Of a stretch of DNA of 64,000 nucleotides, positions 32,864 to 41,359 are shown one piece after another (within the stretch, counting starts at the first letter, position 1; each line of letters starts with the position of its first letter). The stretch is from Cystobacter fuscus DSM 2262 (GTDB taxonomy: Bacteria; Myxococcota; Myxococcia; Myxococcales; Myxococcaceae). Below the pieces are notes generated by a model. That model made no database searches and had not been told where the DNA came from. It saw only the letters and a program-made list of their open reading frames with translations. Position numbers and translations under genes: made by a program. Location: positions 186,001 through 250,000 of the forward strand of contig NZ_ANAH02000015.1 of assembly GCF_000335475.2 (NCBI RefSeq), given 5' to 3'.

Positions 32864-33610
32864 CTACTTCTCGATGGCGTAGATGAGCGTCACCGTCGCC
32901 TGCACCGTCTGCTCCTGCGGCTGGATGGGCGTCGCCACGTCCGCGCTCTCGGCGGTGGCCATCGCGAAGCGCGCCAGGGGCATGGGGCGGATGGGCTCGG
33001 TGATGGTGCTCGCGTCCAGCACGGGCCCCAGCTTCACGCCCAGCGCCGTCGCCAGCACCTGCGCCGACTGCCGCGCCCGCGCCACCGCGTCACGCAGCGC
33101 CCCATCCCGGCCCGTCTCCGGCTTGCTCAGACCGAAGCGCACCGAGTCCACCCGGTTGGCGCCCGCCTTGAGCGCCGTGTCCAGCAGCGGCCCCACCTTC
33201 GTCAGGTCGCGCACGTGCACCTGCACCGTGTTGTTCACCAGGTAGCCGCGCGGCTTGGGCGTCTCCGCCCCGTGCACCGGGGGCTCGTACTCCATGGCCA
33301 CCGAGTAGTTGCGCGTCTCCAGGTCCTTGCGCGCCACGCCCGCCTGCACGAGCGCGGCGATCACCTTGTCCATCTTCTTCGCGTTCGCATCGGCCGCGGC
33401 CTGGGCCGAGGAGGCCCGGGTCTCCACCGCCAGGTCGATGAAGGCCTCGTCCGGGGACACCTTCACCTCGCCCTGGCCCTCCACGCGGATGGTGCGCTCC
33501 TGCGTCGCCGTCACCGGCACCACGGCGGGCGGCCGGGGTTGGGCCAGGGCACCTTGCAGCGGGAGACCCAGCAGCAGGGCGGACAACAGCACGGCACGGG
33601 GCGACAGCAT
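32864..33610 (-). CDS. SIMPL (DUF541) domain periplasmic protein
   Basis: 248 aa from the ATG at 33610, which starts a signal peptide (VLLSALLLGLPLQGALA). The rest is one SIMPL domain: IRVEGQGEVKVSPDEAFIDLAVET, GVARKDLETRNYSV, YLVNNTVQVHVRDLTKVG and a C-terminal VQATVTLIYAI strand. Family members form oligomeric rings in the periplasm or outer membrane and are tied to stress tolerance; no enzyme activity is known. It stands alone with a terminator behind it. Confidence 0.9.
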   Translation of the reverse strand: MLSPRAVLLSALLLGLPLQGALAQPRPPAVVPVTATQERTIRVEGQGEVKVSPDEAFIDLAVETRASSAQAAADANAKKMDKVIAALVQAGVARKDLETRNYSVAMEYEPPVHGAETPKPRGYLVNNTVQVHVRDLTKVGPLLDTALKAGANRVDSVRFGLSKPETGRDGALRDAVARARQSAQVLATALGVKLGPVLDASTITEPIRPMPLARFAMATAESADVATPIQPQEQTVQATVTLIYAIEK

Positions 33611-33753
33611 GGCGGAGACTCCTCGTTCAACGGGTGGGTACGTCACGTCGGAGGCCAACCTACCCTCGAAATGAAGGCGGGCCTCGAAGAGAAGACGCAG
33701 CACCCCGGTCCGTCATTCATCGCCACCCGCGCCGAGCGGGCGCCGGGCACGCC

Positions 33754-34185
33754 TCACGCCGCCTGGCCGGGCTCCATCGTGCGCGCCTTGACCACCCACT
33801 CGCGCACCTGCTCGCGCAACTGCTGCGAGTCGAAGGGCTTGTCCACCCGTGCGTTCTTCACCTGATCCATGAAGGCGCGCGCCGCGGGTGTGAAGGCCCC
33901 ACCGGTGACGAACACCATCCGGCGAGCCACGCCTGGCGCCTTCACGGACAGCTCCGCGTGCAGCTCCATGCCCGTCAGGTCCGGCATCATCAGGTCGCAC
34001 AGCACGACGTCCACCTCGGCTCCCTTGGGACCCGACAGCAACTCCAGGGCCTGACGTGAGCTCGTCACCACCTCCACGTCATGCTCGCGTGCCAGCGTCC
34101 GGCGCAGCGCCGAACTCACCATCACATCATCGTCCACGATCATTACCCGGCCACGCACGCGTGCACCCTCCTGCTCTCGTTGCAT
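33754..34185 (-). CDS. Single-domain response regulator
   Basis: 143 aa, receiver domain only. The acidic pocket is VMIVDDDV, the phospho-acceptor Asp64 (VVLCDLMMPDLTG), the switch Thr in VFVTGGAF and the Lys in VDKPFDSQ. The ATG at 34185 has GGGAG 8 bases upstream; a TTG at 34200 is the alternative. The C-terminus is only a short acidic tail. No kinase gene is adjacent, so its partner is unknown. Such receivers in myxobacteria often sit in long phosphorelays. Confidence 0.85.
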   Translation of the reverse strand: MQREQEGARVRGRVMIVDDDVMVSSALRRTLAREHDVEVVTSSRQALELLSGPKGAEVDVVLCDLMMPDLTGMELHAELSVKAPGVARRMVFVTGGAFTPAARAFMDQVKNARVDKPFDSQQLREQVREWVVKARTMEPGQAA

Positions 34186-34640
34186 CGGACGCACTCCCAA
34201 CTGGATTCGGGCGCCGCCACGCGTCCCAGTCTCACACGAAACCCATCCGCCGTGCCCAGACCGCGCCCGCGGCCCGCCTACCTACTCTCCAAGCAGGCGA
34301 TAATTCCAGTCGGCGACATCTTTCATGCGCCTCCACCAGCCTATACCCACCACGCCCCGCCAACGAAAAGGCCCGGAGTGAAGAGCCTTTCTCATTACAT
34401 CCGCGTACCTCGCGAGAAGATGCGGCGCAACAGGGCCTCACCCTCGGAGCGGGGAGGCGCCGAGGAGACGAACGACGGCAACGCCCAGGGGGCGGCGAGG
34501 CCCGGAGGCAGCTCGCCCCGAGAGGAATGGGTGGGGAGCGTCGGGCCGAACAAAGGGGAAGAACACGAGCCGGTTAGTTCGGGCATGAAGTCCTCCAGCA
34601 AGGAGCCACCCGGACGCAGTATCGCCCGCCCGTCTGACAC
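34186..34640. other. Intergenic region with no supported gene
   Basis: 455 bases between the receiver gene and the 116-aa hypothetical gene, both on the minus strand. The part 34270-34420 is AT-richer than the surroundings and probably contains the receiver's promoter. A minus-strand frame 34395-34640 begins with GTG directly after the neighbour's stop, but its composition is not protein-like and it lacks a ribosome site. Confidence 0.45.
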
Positions 34641-34991
34641 TCAGGGAAAGCGCGCCACGAACGCCCCCAGCCTCGCCCCCGCCTCCCGCGTCGAGGGATC
34701 CATCCCCTTGGGTCCCGAGGCGGGCAGCCGCAGCGCCAGCTCCACCAGCGCGGGCCGCATCTCCTCCCAGGCGGCGGCCGCCTCCGCCTCGCTCGAGAAG
34801 TAGCGGCGGTGCACCAGCCAGCCCGTCACCCCACACGTCAGCGCGTGGAACGAGCGCGACGCATCCTCCTCCAGGGTGAGCCGCAACCCCGCGGGGTGCT
34901 CCTCGTCACGGACGATGATTCCCCCCTCGCCCCCCGTCAGCCCCAACGTGCGGCCCCCCTCGGTGGGCCTCCAACCCGGCTCCTCGCTCAT
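34641..34991 (-). CDS. Hypothetical protein, last gene of a three-gene operon
   Basis: 116 aa from the ATG at 34991. The sequence alternates short beta-like segments (GGIIVRDEEHPAGLRLTLEEDAS, FHALTCGVTGWLVHRRYF) and a C-terminal helix (EAEAAAAWEEMRPALVELALRLP). No signal peptide or known motif. It starts 49 bases after the SEC-C gene and probably belongs to the same transcript. Function unknown. Confidence 0.65.
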   Translation of the reverse strand: MSEEPGWRPTEGGRTLGLTGGEGGIIVRDEEHPAGLRLTLEEDASRSFHALTCGVTGWLVHRRYFSSEAEAAAAWEEMRPALVELALRLPASGPKGMDPSTREAGARLGAFVARFP

Positions 34992-35040
34992 CGCCTCGTG
35001 CACCTCCCGCTCGGAGTCCACCCTCCCCCACCCAGGCCCC

Positions 35041-35766
35041 TCACGGCAACCGGGCACGGTCCGCGCCCAGGTGGCATTTCTTGTACTTCACCCCGCTGCC
35101 ACACCAGCAGGGCTCGTTGCGCCCGGGCCGCGACGACTGCCGCTCGTGCGTGCTCGCGCGCCAGCGATCGATCAGCTCGTTCCACTCCTCGCGCAGGCGC
35201 CGCGCGGCCTCGAGCTTCATCTGCTGCGAGCGCGTCAGCGCTCCCCCCAGCTCCTGGATGGCGAACCCCAGCTCGAGCACCGTCTGCTGGGCGAACACAT
35301 CCGCCACGTCGTCCTCCAGCTCGTACGCGTCCAGCGCCCGGCTCAGCAACTCGACGGCCCGCGCATCGCCATAGGCCGACAGGTTGACCGACCCCTGGAA
35401 GGGCTCCTCCTCGAGCAGCGCCAGCAACGCCGTGTAGATGCGCTCGTCCCGCGCGCCGCAATGCGACAGCACCTGGAGCAGCTCGAAGCGAGCCTCCCCC
35501 TCTCCAATGTCCTCCAGCACCTCCAGCGTGGCGGGCGCCACCGCCGGCCCCCAGTCCTTCAGTCCCGCGATGAGCAGCTCGTACAGCTCCGTCCCGGGCT
35601 CGGCGCGCGTGAGCCACCGCACCAGGGGAACCAGGGCCTCGGTGGCCCGGAGCCGCAAGAGCCGCCGCGCCGCGGAGACGAGCGCCTCATAGCTGGACCC
35701 CTCCTCCAGGACCCGCACGAGCGACTCCACGCGCTCGCCGGGCCGCTCCCACTCACCGCTCCCCAT
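35041..35766 (-). CDS. HEAT-like repeat protein with C-terminal SEC-C zinc motif
   Basis: 241 aa from the ATG at 35766. The first 200 residues are helical repeats of HEAT type (EALVSAARRLLRLRATEALVPL..., VAPATLEVLEDIG..., AVELLSRALDAY...). The end is a SEC-C motif, PGRNEPCWCGSGVKYKKCH, which binds zinc and in SecA contacts SecB or ribosomes. Stand-alone SEC-C proteins are common but poorly studied. It overlaps the upstream gene by 14 bases, so the two are coupled. Confidence 0.82.
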   Translation of the reverse strand: MGSGEWERPGERVESLVRVLEEGSSYEALVSAARRLLRLRATEALVPLVRWLTRAEPGTELYELLIAGLKDWGPAVAPATLEVLEDIGEGEARFELLQVLSHCGARDERIYTALLALLEEEPFQGSVNLSAYGDARAVELLSRALDAYELEDDVADVFAQQTVLELGFAIQELGGALTRSQQMKLEAARRLREEWNELIDRWRASTHERQSSRPGRNEPCWCGSGVKYKKCHLGADRARLP

Positions 35767-36916
35767 GGGGCCACCCTCCGCGAAACACCCGGTGCATCTC
35801 GTCCACGAGCAGGCGATCCCCCGACACCTCGAACTGCTCGCCCAAGCCCCCGAGCAACTCCCACGCCCCCTCCCACCACCCGGCCAGCTCCCCGGCGCCC
35901 ACCAGACCCAGCCCATGAAGGAACTCGCCCCACGGACGCAGCGCGAGCGCCGTGGCGGCATGCACATGCGGATGCAGCGCACGCGCCTCGGCCTCACCTC
36001 GCACCCACTGCTCCACATCCCCCAGCAGCGGCAGGAGCACGTGCGGCGCGCCCGACCCCGCGCCGCCCTCTCCGAACGGCCCGGGCAGCAGGTGGAAGAG
36101 TTCCGGGAAGACGAGCTGCGTGCGGCCCCACGGCCAGCCCTGGCGCAACCGCAGCTCCGGCTCGAAGGCCATCACCAGCACCCGCTGCGCGTCGAAGAAC
36201 CGCTCCGGCGGCAGCGCGAGCACCTCGCGCCTCGAACGCCGCCGCCACGCCGCCCGGCCCGTGCGCAACCCCAACGCCTCCGCGGCCCAATGCGGCACCG
36301 CCCGGTCGAACGGCGACAACACCTCCGCCATCCGCTCCCAGGACGTCTCCGGCGCCCGCAGCAGCTCCGCGTCCATGCAGCCGAGCACCGCTCGCACCAC
36401 GTAGTCCACCCGCGTCCACTCCGCGAGCGACTCGTCCTCGCGCACCCGCGGCCAGGCCTCCAAGAGGCCCGCGCGCGCCTCCTCCACCCGGCCCCGGTAG
36501 AGACACCACTCGGCCAGCCGCATCACCAGCGCGCAGTCCCCCGTGCGCCGCGCCAGCGACACGAGCGCGCCCTTCACGTCCCGGCCCGGCAACCGCAACG
36601 CCAGCTCCACCCGCCAGGTGGCCACCGCGGGCTCCGCCTCGTGCACCCGCGCGGCCCGCTCCTTCCACACGTCCAATACCGACTCGAACTCCGCGTACCG
36701 GCCGGCCTCCTCCAGCGCCTGCTCCAGCCGGCTGCCCACCTCGAAGGCATCCTCCTCGTCGAAGCCCGGACAGCTCGCCGCCTCCCGCGCCAGCCGCAGC
36801 TTCTCGTCCACGGTGGCCTCGTCCCACCGCGCGTAGAAGCTCAGCGGCAGTCCCGCCGCCTCCCCCTCCTCGGGCCGCGCCCGCCACGCGCGCTCCTGCC
36901 GCTCATCGTTCGCCAT
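35753..36916 (-). CDS. Large helical-repeat hypothetical protein
   Basis: 387 aa, rich in Glu, Arg and Trp. Helical hairpins around 60-190 resemble TPR or SEL1-like repeats (ALEEAGRYAEFESVLDVWKERAA, RLAEWCLYRGRVEEARAGLLEAWPRV). No signal peptide, membrane helix or catalytic motif. It heads an operon with the SEC-C gene and a small unknown gene. Two similar 16-bp palindromes sit 18-61 bases upstream of its ATG and may control it. Function unknown; a scaffold role is inferred from the repeats. Confidence 0.7.
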   Translation of the reverse strand: MANDERQERAWRARPEEGEAAGLPLSFYARWDEATVDEKLRLAREAASCPGFDEEDAFEVGSRLEQALEEAGRYAEFESVLDVWKERAARVHEAEPAVATWRVELALRLPGRDVKGALVSLARRTGDCALVMRLAEWCLYRGRVEEARAGLLEAWPRVREDESLAEWTRVDYVVRAVLGCMDAELLRAPETSWERMAEVLSPFDRAVPHWAAEALGLRTGRAAWRRRSRREVLALPPERFFDAQRVLVMAFEPELRLRQGWPWGRTQLVFPELFHLLPGPFGEGGAGSGAPHVLLPLLGDVEQWVRGEAEARALHPHVHAATALALRPWGEFLHGLGLVGAGELAGWWEGAWELLGGLGEQFEVSGDRLLVDEMHRVFRGGWPHGER

Positions 36917-36934
36917 GCCCGCGTCACTCTAGAC

Positions 36935-36976
36935 ATGACTGGAGAAGTCAGCACGAAAAGATGACCTGAAATGTCA
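36935..36976 (-). promoter_or_regulatory. Pair of related 16-bp palindromes upstream of the helical-repeat gene
   Basis: ATGACTGGAGAAGTCA (36935-36950) and ATGACCTGAAATGTCA (36961-36976) agree at 12 of 16 positions. Both have ATGAC/GTCA arms and start 26 bases apart. Two in-phase half-site pairs are typical of a cooperative dimer-binding operator. The binding protein is not identifiable from the window. Confidence 0.55.
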
Positions 36977-37004
36977 TCCCCCGGGCACGGCCGCGCGCGG
37001 GACG

Positions 37005-38147
37005 TCACCAGGTCCAGCGCAGCGCCCGGGCCGTGGCGGGCCCCACCGCCACCTCCTCCAGGGACTCCGGCAGCCGCCCCCGCGCCTCGCCGAGCGGCAC
37101 CTCGCCCACCATCACCTCGGCGGCCGGCTGGGGATAGAGCGGCTCGCGCCCGGGCTCCACCAACCCCTCGGGCACGCGCGCGTGGCCCTCGGCGTCGTAG
37201 GCGTCCGCCGCGCCCAGGCAGTGGAAGAACTCGTGCGCCACCGCCGTCAGCTCCAGGGTGAGCCCGGTGTCGCCGCGCACGCCCCGCACCAGCCCCATCG
37301 TCCCTCCCGCCTCGGCCATGCCCTCCACGAGCCGGGGCCCGCCCTCCTGCGCGTCCTCCAACACCACGTAGATGCGCGCGTCCCACGGGCGCGAGGACAC
37401 CCCGGCCTCCTCGTCCACCGCCGCCAGCGCCGTCGACCAGCGGTGCGCCTGGCGCAGCCGCGCCCACCAGCCCGTGTCCTCGGGGGGCTCGAAGCGGAAG
37501 TCCCCTCCGCTCACCGGACCCGCCAGGACGAAGCGCACCGGCCGCCCGAGCTCCACGCGGTAGCGGCCCGCCTCGCGCGCGGCCCAGTCCCCGAGCCGCT
37601 CCACGCCCTTCTCCCAGGCCCCCCGCACCTCGGGCGTCACCTCGCCCCGGGCCAGCAACACCACGGCCACCTCCAGCGGACGCTCCCAGGTGAGGCGCCT
37701 GTCCCGCGAGCGCTGGCGTGACACGCCCCAAAGTACCAGCCCCACCAGCACCCCGAGCAGCACGCTCACGCGCAGCCACTTCGCCCGGGTGCGCCGCACC
37801 CGCCGCGCCGCGCACCCCGCGCACAACGCCCGTCCCTCCGCCCCCTGGCACAGCACGCACACCAGGGCGCGGCACTCCTCGCACGGCCGCTCCGCGGACA
37901 GCACGGGGTGGCGCCCACACACCGCGCTCGCCCGCCCCACCACCGGCACCGCCGCGCACGTCACGCCCTGCCGCCGCAGCGCCTCCACCAGCCGCCCCGC
38001 CTCGGCCTCGTCCAAGTCCCTCGGCAACACCCGCGGCTCGGCCAGCAGCCGGCGCGCCTCCTCCAGGGGAAGCTGGAACGCGCGCGCCACCACCATCGCC
38101 GCGCCTCGAGAACCGGACGCCTCCACCTGGACACGAAAAGCGCTCAC
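37005..38147 (-). CDS. Membrane-anchored metalloprotease-like protein at the end of the chemosensory operon
   Basis: 380 aa from GTG 38147 (GAGG 5 bases upstream), 7 bases after the cheB stop. The N-terminal 70 residues form an alpha/beta part, then a B-box-like cysteine cluster (CGRHP...PCEECRALVCVLCQG...LCAGC). One membrane helix follows (about 122-141, WLRVSVLLGVLVGLVLWGV) and then an extracytoplasmic domain. That domain holds a zinc-protease signature HExxHxxGxxD (His305, Glu306, His309, Asp315 in AHEFFHCLGAAD), as in metzincin-like enzymes. Its place in the operon suggests it serves the chemosensory pathway, which would be unusual; read-through into an unrelated gene is the alternative. 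Confidence 0.72.
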   Translation of the reverse strand: MSAFRVQVEASGSRGAAMVVARAFQLPLEEARRLLAEPRVLPRDLDEAEAGRLVEALRRQGVTCAAVPVVGRASAVCGRHPVLSAERPCEECRALVCVLCQGAEGRALCAGCAARRVRRTRAKWLRVSVLLGVLVGLVLWGVSRQRSRDRRLTWERPLEVAVVLLARGEVTPEVRGAWEKGVERLGDWAAREAGRYRVELGRPVRFVLAGPVSGGDFRFEPPEDTGWWARLRQAHRWSTALAAVDEEAGVSSRPWDARIYVVLEDAQEGGPRLVEGMAEAGGTMGLVRGVRGDTGLTLELTAVAHEFFHCLGAADAYDAEGHARVPEGLVEPGREPLYPQPAAEVMVGEVPLGEARGRLPESLEEVAVGPATARALRWTW

Positions 38148-38154
38148 CGGGGCC

Positions 38155-39198
38155 TCAGCTCCTCGGGGACATGCGCGCGAGCGCGACCACCAGGGCGCAC
38201 ATGGCCGAGGGCGTGAGCGTCTGGACCGCCGCCCCGAGCGCCCTCGCCGCGCCGGGCATGCCGTCCACCACACAGCTCGCCCCGTCCTGCGCCACCGTCA
38301 GCGCCCCCGCCTGGCGCATCGCCAGCAGGCCCTCGGCGCCGTCCACCCCCATGCCCGTGAGCAGCAACCCCACCGCCCGGTCTCCATAGAAGCTCGCCAC
38401 GCTCTCCAGGAGCACGTTCACCGAGGGGATCGCCACCCCCCGGGCCGGCTGCGTCCGCAGCTTCCCCGCCCGCACCACCATGTCCCGGTCCGCCGGGGAC
38501 ACGTACACCGAGCCCGGCTCCAGCCACTCGCCGCCCCGCGCCACCACCGCGCGGTGCCCCGTGCCCGACAGCCACTGGGCGAAGCCCGGCTCGAAGCCCT
38601 GGACGATGTGCTGGGAGATCAGCACCGGGAAGGGCGCCGGGGCCGGCAACATGCGCAACAGCTCGTACACGAGCGGCGGCGCGCCCGTGGAGCCCCCAAT
38701 CGCCAGCAGCGAGCAGGGACGGGGTGCCACCACCGGCGTGGCCACCGACGGCGTGCGCACCACCGGCAGGCGCCGCGACAGCCTCCCCCGTCCCACCACC
38801 CGCGCGTGCGCCATCGTGCGCACCGTGCGCAACAGCCGCTCGCGAAAGGCCTGCACCTCCTCCGGCCCGCTCAGCATCGGCTTGGCCAACACGTCCACCG
38901 CCCCCGCGCTCAGCGACTCGAAGGTCCGGTCCCTTCCGCGCGTGTCCAACTGCCCGCTGAGCACCACGATGGGACAGGGCGCCGTGGCCATGATGGCGGC
39001 GATGGCCTCCTCGCCGCCCATGCCTCCGGGCAGCACCAGGTCCATCAACACCAGCTGCGGCTTCCAGCGCTGCACCGCCGCCACCGCGTCGCGGCCATTG
39101 TCCACGGGCGGCAACAGCTCGAGGTCCGGCTCCCGGCGAAGGAGCTGCTCGAGGAAGGCGACGACGGAGCGCGAATCCTCAACCAACAGCAGCTTCAA
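38155..39198 (-). CDS. cheB: Chemotaxis protein-glutamate methylesterase CheB
   Basis: 347 aa. An N-terminal receiver (Asp53 in LVLMDLVLP, Lys in LAKPML) is joined by a Pro/Arg linker to the methylesterase domain. The catalytic triad is Ser170 (AIGGSTGAP), His197 (ISQHIVQGF) and Asp286 (TGMGVDGAEG). It removes methyl groups from the receptor and is activated by phosphate from CheA. Its start lies 20 bases inside the end of the cheA-like gene. No cheR methyltransferase gene is present in this operon, so methylation must be supplied from elsewhere or be absent. Confidence 0.94.
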   Translation of the reverse strand: MKLLLVEDSRSVVAFLEQLLRREPDLELLPPVDNGRDAVAAVQRWKPQLVLMDLVLPGGMGGEEAIAAIMATAPCPIVVLSGQLDTRGRDRTFESLSAGAVDVLAKPMLSGPEEVQAFRERLLRTVRTMAHARVVGRGRLSRRLPVVRTPSVATPVVAPRPCSLLAIGGSTGAPPLVYELLRMLPAPAPFPVLISQHIVQGFEPGFAQWLSGTGHRAVVARGGEWLEPGSVYVSPADRDMVVRAGKLRTQPARGVAIPSVNVLLESVASFYGDRAVGLLLTGMGVDGAEGLLAMRQAGALTVAQDGASCVVDGMPGAARALGAAVQTLTPSAMCALVVALARMSPRS

Positions 39199-41347
39199 CG
39201 CGGTGCTCTCCCGTGTTCGTCAGCTTCCGCACGAGCCCCAGGAACGAGGCCTGCTCGAATTCACCTTTTACCACGTATGCGTCCACACCCACGTCCCGCG
39301 CCCGACGCCGTTCCTCGGGGCCGCCCTGGGAGGTTATCAGGAGCACGGGCGTCCGGGGCCGTTCCGAGCGCCGCACGAAGCGGCACAGCCCCATCCCGTC
39401 CAGGCGTGGCATCTCCAGGTCCGTCACCACCAGGCCGAACTCCTGCCGGCGCCACGCCTCGATGGCCGCCAGGCCGTCGTGCGCCACCACCACGGGGAAG
39501 CCGGCGGCTCTTAACACGTTGCGCAACAACGTCCGCAGGGTGGGAGAGTCATCCACCACCAGCACCGCGCATGGCTCGGGCACCGCGCGCGGCACCAGGC
39601 AAGCAGAGGCGCTCCCCTCCCCCGCGCCCTGGGCCGCGAGCGCGAACAGGGCCGGCAGCCGGAGCACCGGCAGCACCGAGCCGTCCGGCCGCGGGGCTCC
39701 CCCGAGCACCAGTGGGGCCTCGGTGAACGCGGGTCCGAGCGGCCTGATGAACAGGCGCTCCTCGCCCGGCACGTCGTCCACCAGCAGCACCAGCCGCTGC
39801 CTTCCCTGGCGCACCACCACGCCCGTGCGCCGGGGCGTGCCCTCGTCCCCCCCCAGGCCCAACAGCGCGGACAGGGCCACCAGGGACACCGGCTCGCCCC
39901 CCACCCGCACCGTGGCATGGCCCTCCAGGCTCCCCACGTCGCTGGCGCCCACCCGCAGGACGCGCTCCACGTGCTGCAGCAACACGCCGAAGCAGTCCTC
40001 GCCCACGCGCACCACCAGCCCCCGGTGCGTGGAGGTGGACACCGGCACCTCCAGCAGGAAGGCCGTCCCCTGACCCGGCGTGTGCTCCAGGCGCAGCGAG
40101 CCCTCCAGCTCGCGCAGGGTGCTCATCACCACGTCCAGCCCCACGCCCCGTCCGGACAGCGCGTCCACCTCGTCGCGCGTGGAGAAGCCCGGCAGACTCA
40201 GCAGCGCGAGCAGCCCCTCGGCGTCGAGCGACTCCGCATCCCCGCTCCATCCCGTCGCGCGCGCGCGCCGCACCACGCGCTCCACGTCCACCCCCGCCCC
40301 ATCGTCCGCCACGCGCACGAAGGCCCGCGCCCCCTCGCAGTACGCCTCCAGCGTGAGGGTGCCCACCTCCGGCTTGCCCGCCGCGCGCCGCCGCTCGGGC
40401 GTCTCCACCCCGTGCACCACCGCGTTGCGCACCAGGTGCAACAACACCTCGCGCAGCCGCATCAACACCACCCGGTCCACCTCCGCCCCGCCCGCGCGCA
40501 CCTCCAGCCGCACCTCCTTGCCACTCGCGCGCGCCGCCTCGCGCGCCCCCCGCGCCGACTCCTCCAGGAAGGGCTGCAAGGGCATCAACCGCAGCTCGCG
40601 AATCCCCTCCTCCAGCGCCGCGTCCACCCCCGCCTCGTGCGCCAGCAGCGCCGGCGCCTCGCGCGCCACCGCCGAGAGCGCCTGCCACGCCCCCCTCATC
40701 GCCGGGCCACACGCGTCCCGCGCCGCCTTCAGTCCCGCCCACTGGGCCCTCGGCAACGTGCGCTTGCACGGCTCCAGCCGCGCCCCCAGCTCGCGCCACC
40801 GGTCCATCGCCTCGCCCAACTGGTCGCGCGCCGACACGAGCCGCCGCGCCAGCGCTTCCTGCCGCAGCCGGCCGAGCACCAACTCCCCCACCAGCGCCTG
40901 CAACGCGTCCACCCGCGCGGGCGGCACCCGCAGGAACGCCTCCACCTCGCTCGCCGACGCTCCTCCGGCGAAGGCCATGCCCGGTGCCGACGCCGCGGCG
41001 CCCGCCGCCGCGGGCACGGGCTCCAGCGCCTCGTAGACGCGCTCGAGACCCGAGAAGAGCCCCTCCAGCCCCACCCCCTCCAACGTGACGCGGCCCGCCT
41101 GGACCCCGTGCACCATGTCCTCCAGCGCATGGGTGGCGTGCGCCACCTCCTCGTGGCGCGAGGCCGCCGCCGCGCCCTTGAGGGTGTGCAGTCCGCGCAG
41201 CATGTCCCGACAGCGCGACTCGCGCTCGGACGCATCTCCTCCGGCGAGCCCGTGCAGGGCCCGCTCCACCTGGCGCAGCAAGTCCCTCGCCTCGGTGGCG
41301 AAGGTCATGCGGATGGCCAGCTCCAACTCCTCGCGCGAGGGGGGCAT
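39179..41347 (-). CDS. CheA-type hybrid histidine kinase with C-terminal receiver
   Basis: 722 aa. The Hpt domain carries His54 (LRGLHTLKGAAAAS). A Pro-poor linker and dimer region follow. The ATPase domain is at about 300-440 (VRNAVVHGVETPERR, DDGAGVD, GRGVGLDVV), a CheW-like domain at 445-570, and a receiver with Asp643 (LVVTDLEMP) and Lys694 at the end. There is no separate P2 domain obvious. The attached receiver is the layout seen in FrzE, where it acts as a phosphate sink or regulator. It receives signals from the globin-coupled receptor through two CheW proteins and can phosphorylate CheB and the operon's single receiver. Confidence 0.93.
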   Translation of the reverse strand: MPPSREELELAIRMTFATEARDLLRQVERALHGLAGGDASERESRCRDMLRGLHTLKGAAAASRHEEVAHATHALEDMVHGVQAGRVTLEGVGLEGLFSGLERVYEALEPVPAAAGAAASAPGMAFAGGASASEVEAFLRVPPARVDALQALVGELVLGRLRQEALARRLVSARDQLGEAMDRWRELGARLEPCKRTLPRAQWAGLKAARDACGPAMRGAWQALSAVAREAPALLAHEAGVDAALEEGIRELRLMPLQPFLEESARGAREAARASGKEVRLEVRAGGAEVDRVVLMRLREVLLHLVRNAVVHGVETPERRRAAGKPEVGTLTLEAYCEGARAFVRVADDGAGVDVERVVRRARATGWSGDAESLDAEGLLALLSLPGFSTRDEVDALSGRGVGLDVVMSTLRELEGSLRLEHTPGQGTAFLLEVPVSTSTHRGLVVRVGEDCFGVLLQHVERVLRVGASDVGSLEGHATVRVGGEPVSLVALSALLGLGGDEGTPRRTGVVVRQGRQRLVLLVDDVPGEERLFIRPLGPAFTEAPLVLGGAPRPDGSVLPVLRLPALFALAAQGAGEGSASACLVPRAVPEPCAVLVVDDSPTLRTLLRNVLRAAGFPVVVAHDGLAAIEAWRRQEFGLVVTDLEMPRLDGMGLCRFVRRSERPRTPVLLITSQGGPEERRRARDVGVDAYVVKGEFEQASFLGLVRKLTNTGEHRVEAAVG

Positions 41348-41359
41348 GGGCAGAGGGCC

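Noticed and set aside
34395-34640. An 81-codon minus-strand frame starting directly after the stop of the 116-aa gene
   Set aside because: GTG start, no ribosome site, low-complexity composition and no motif; treated as non-coding.
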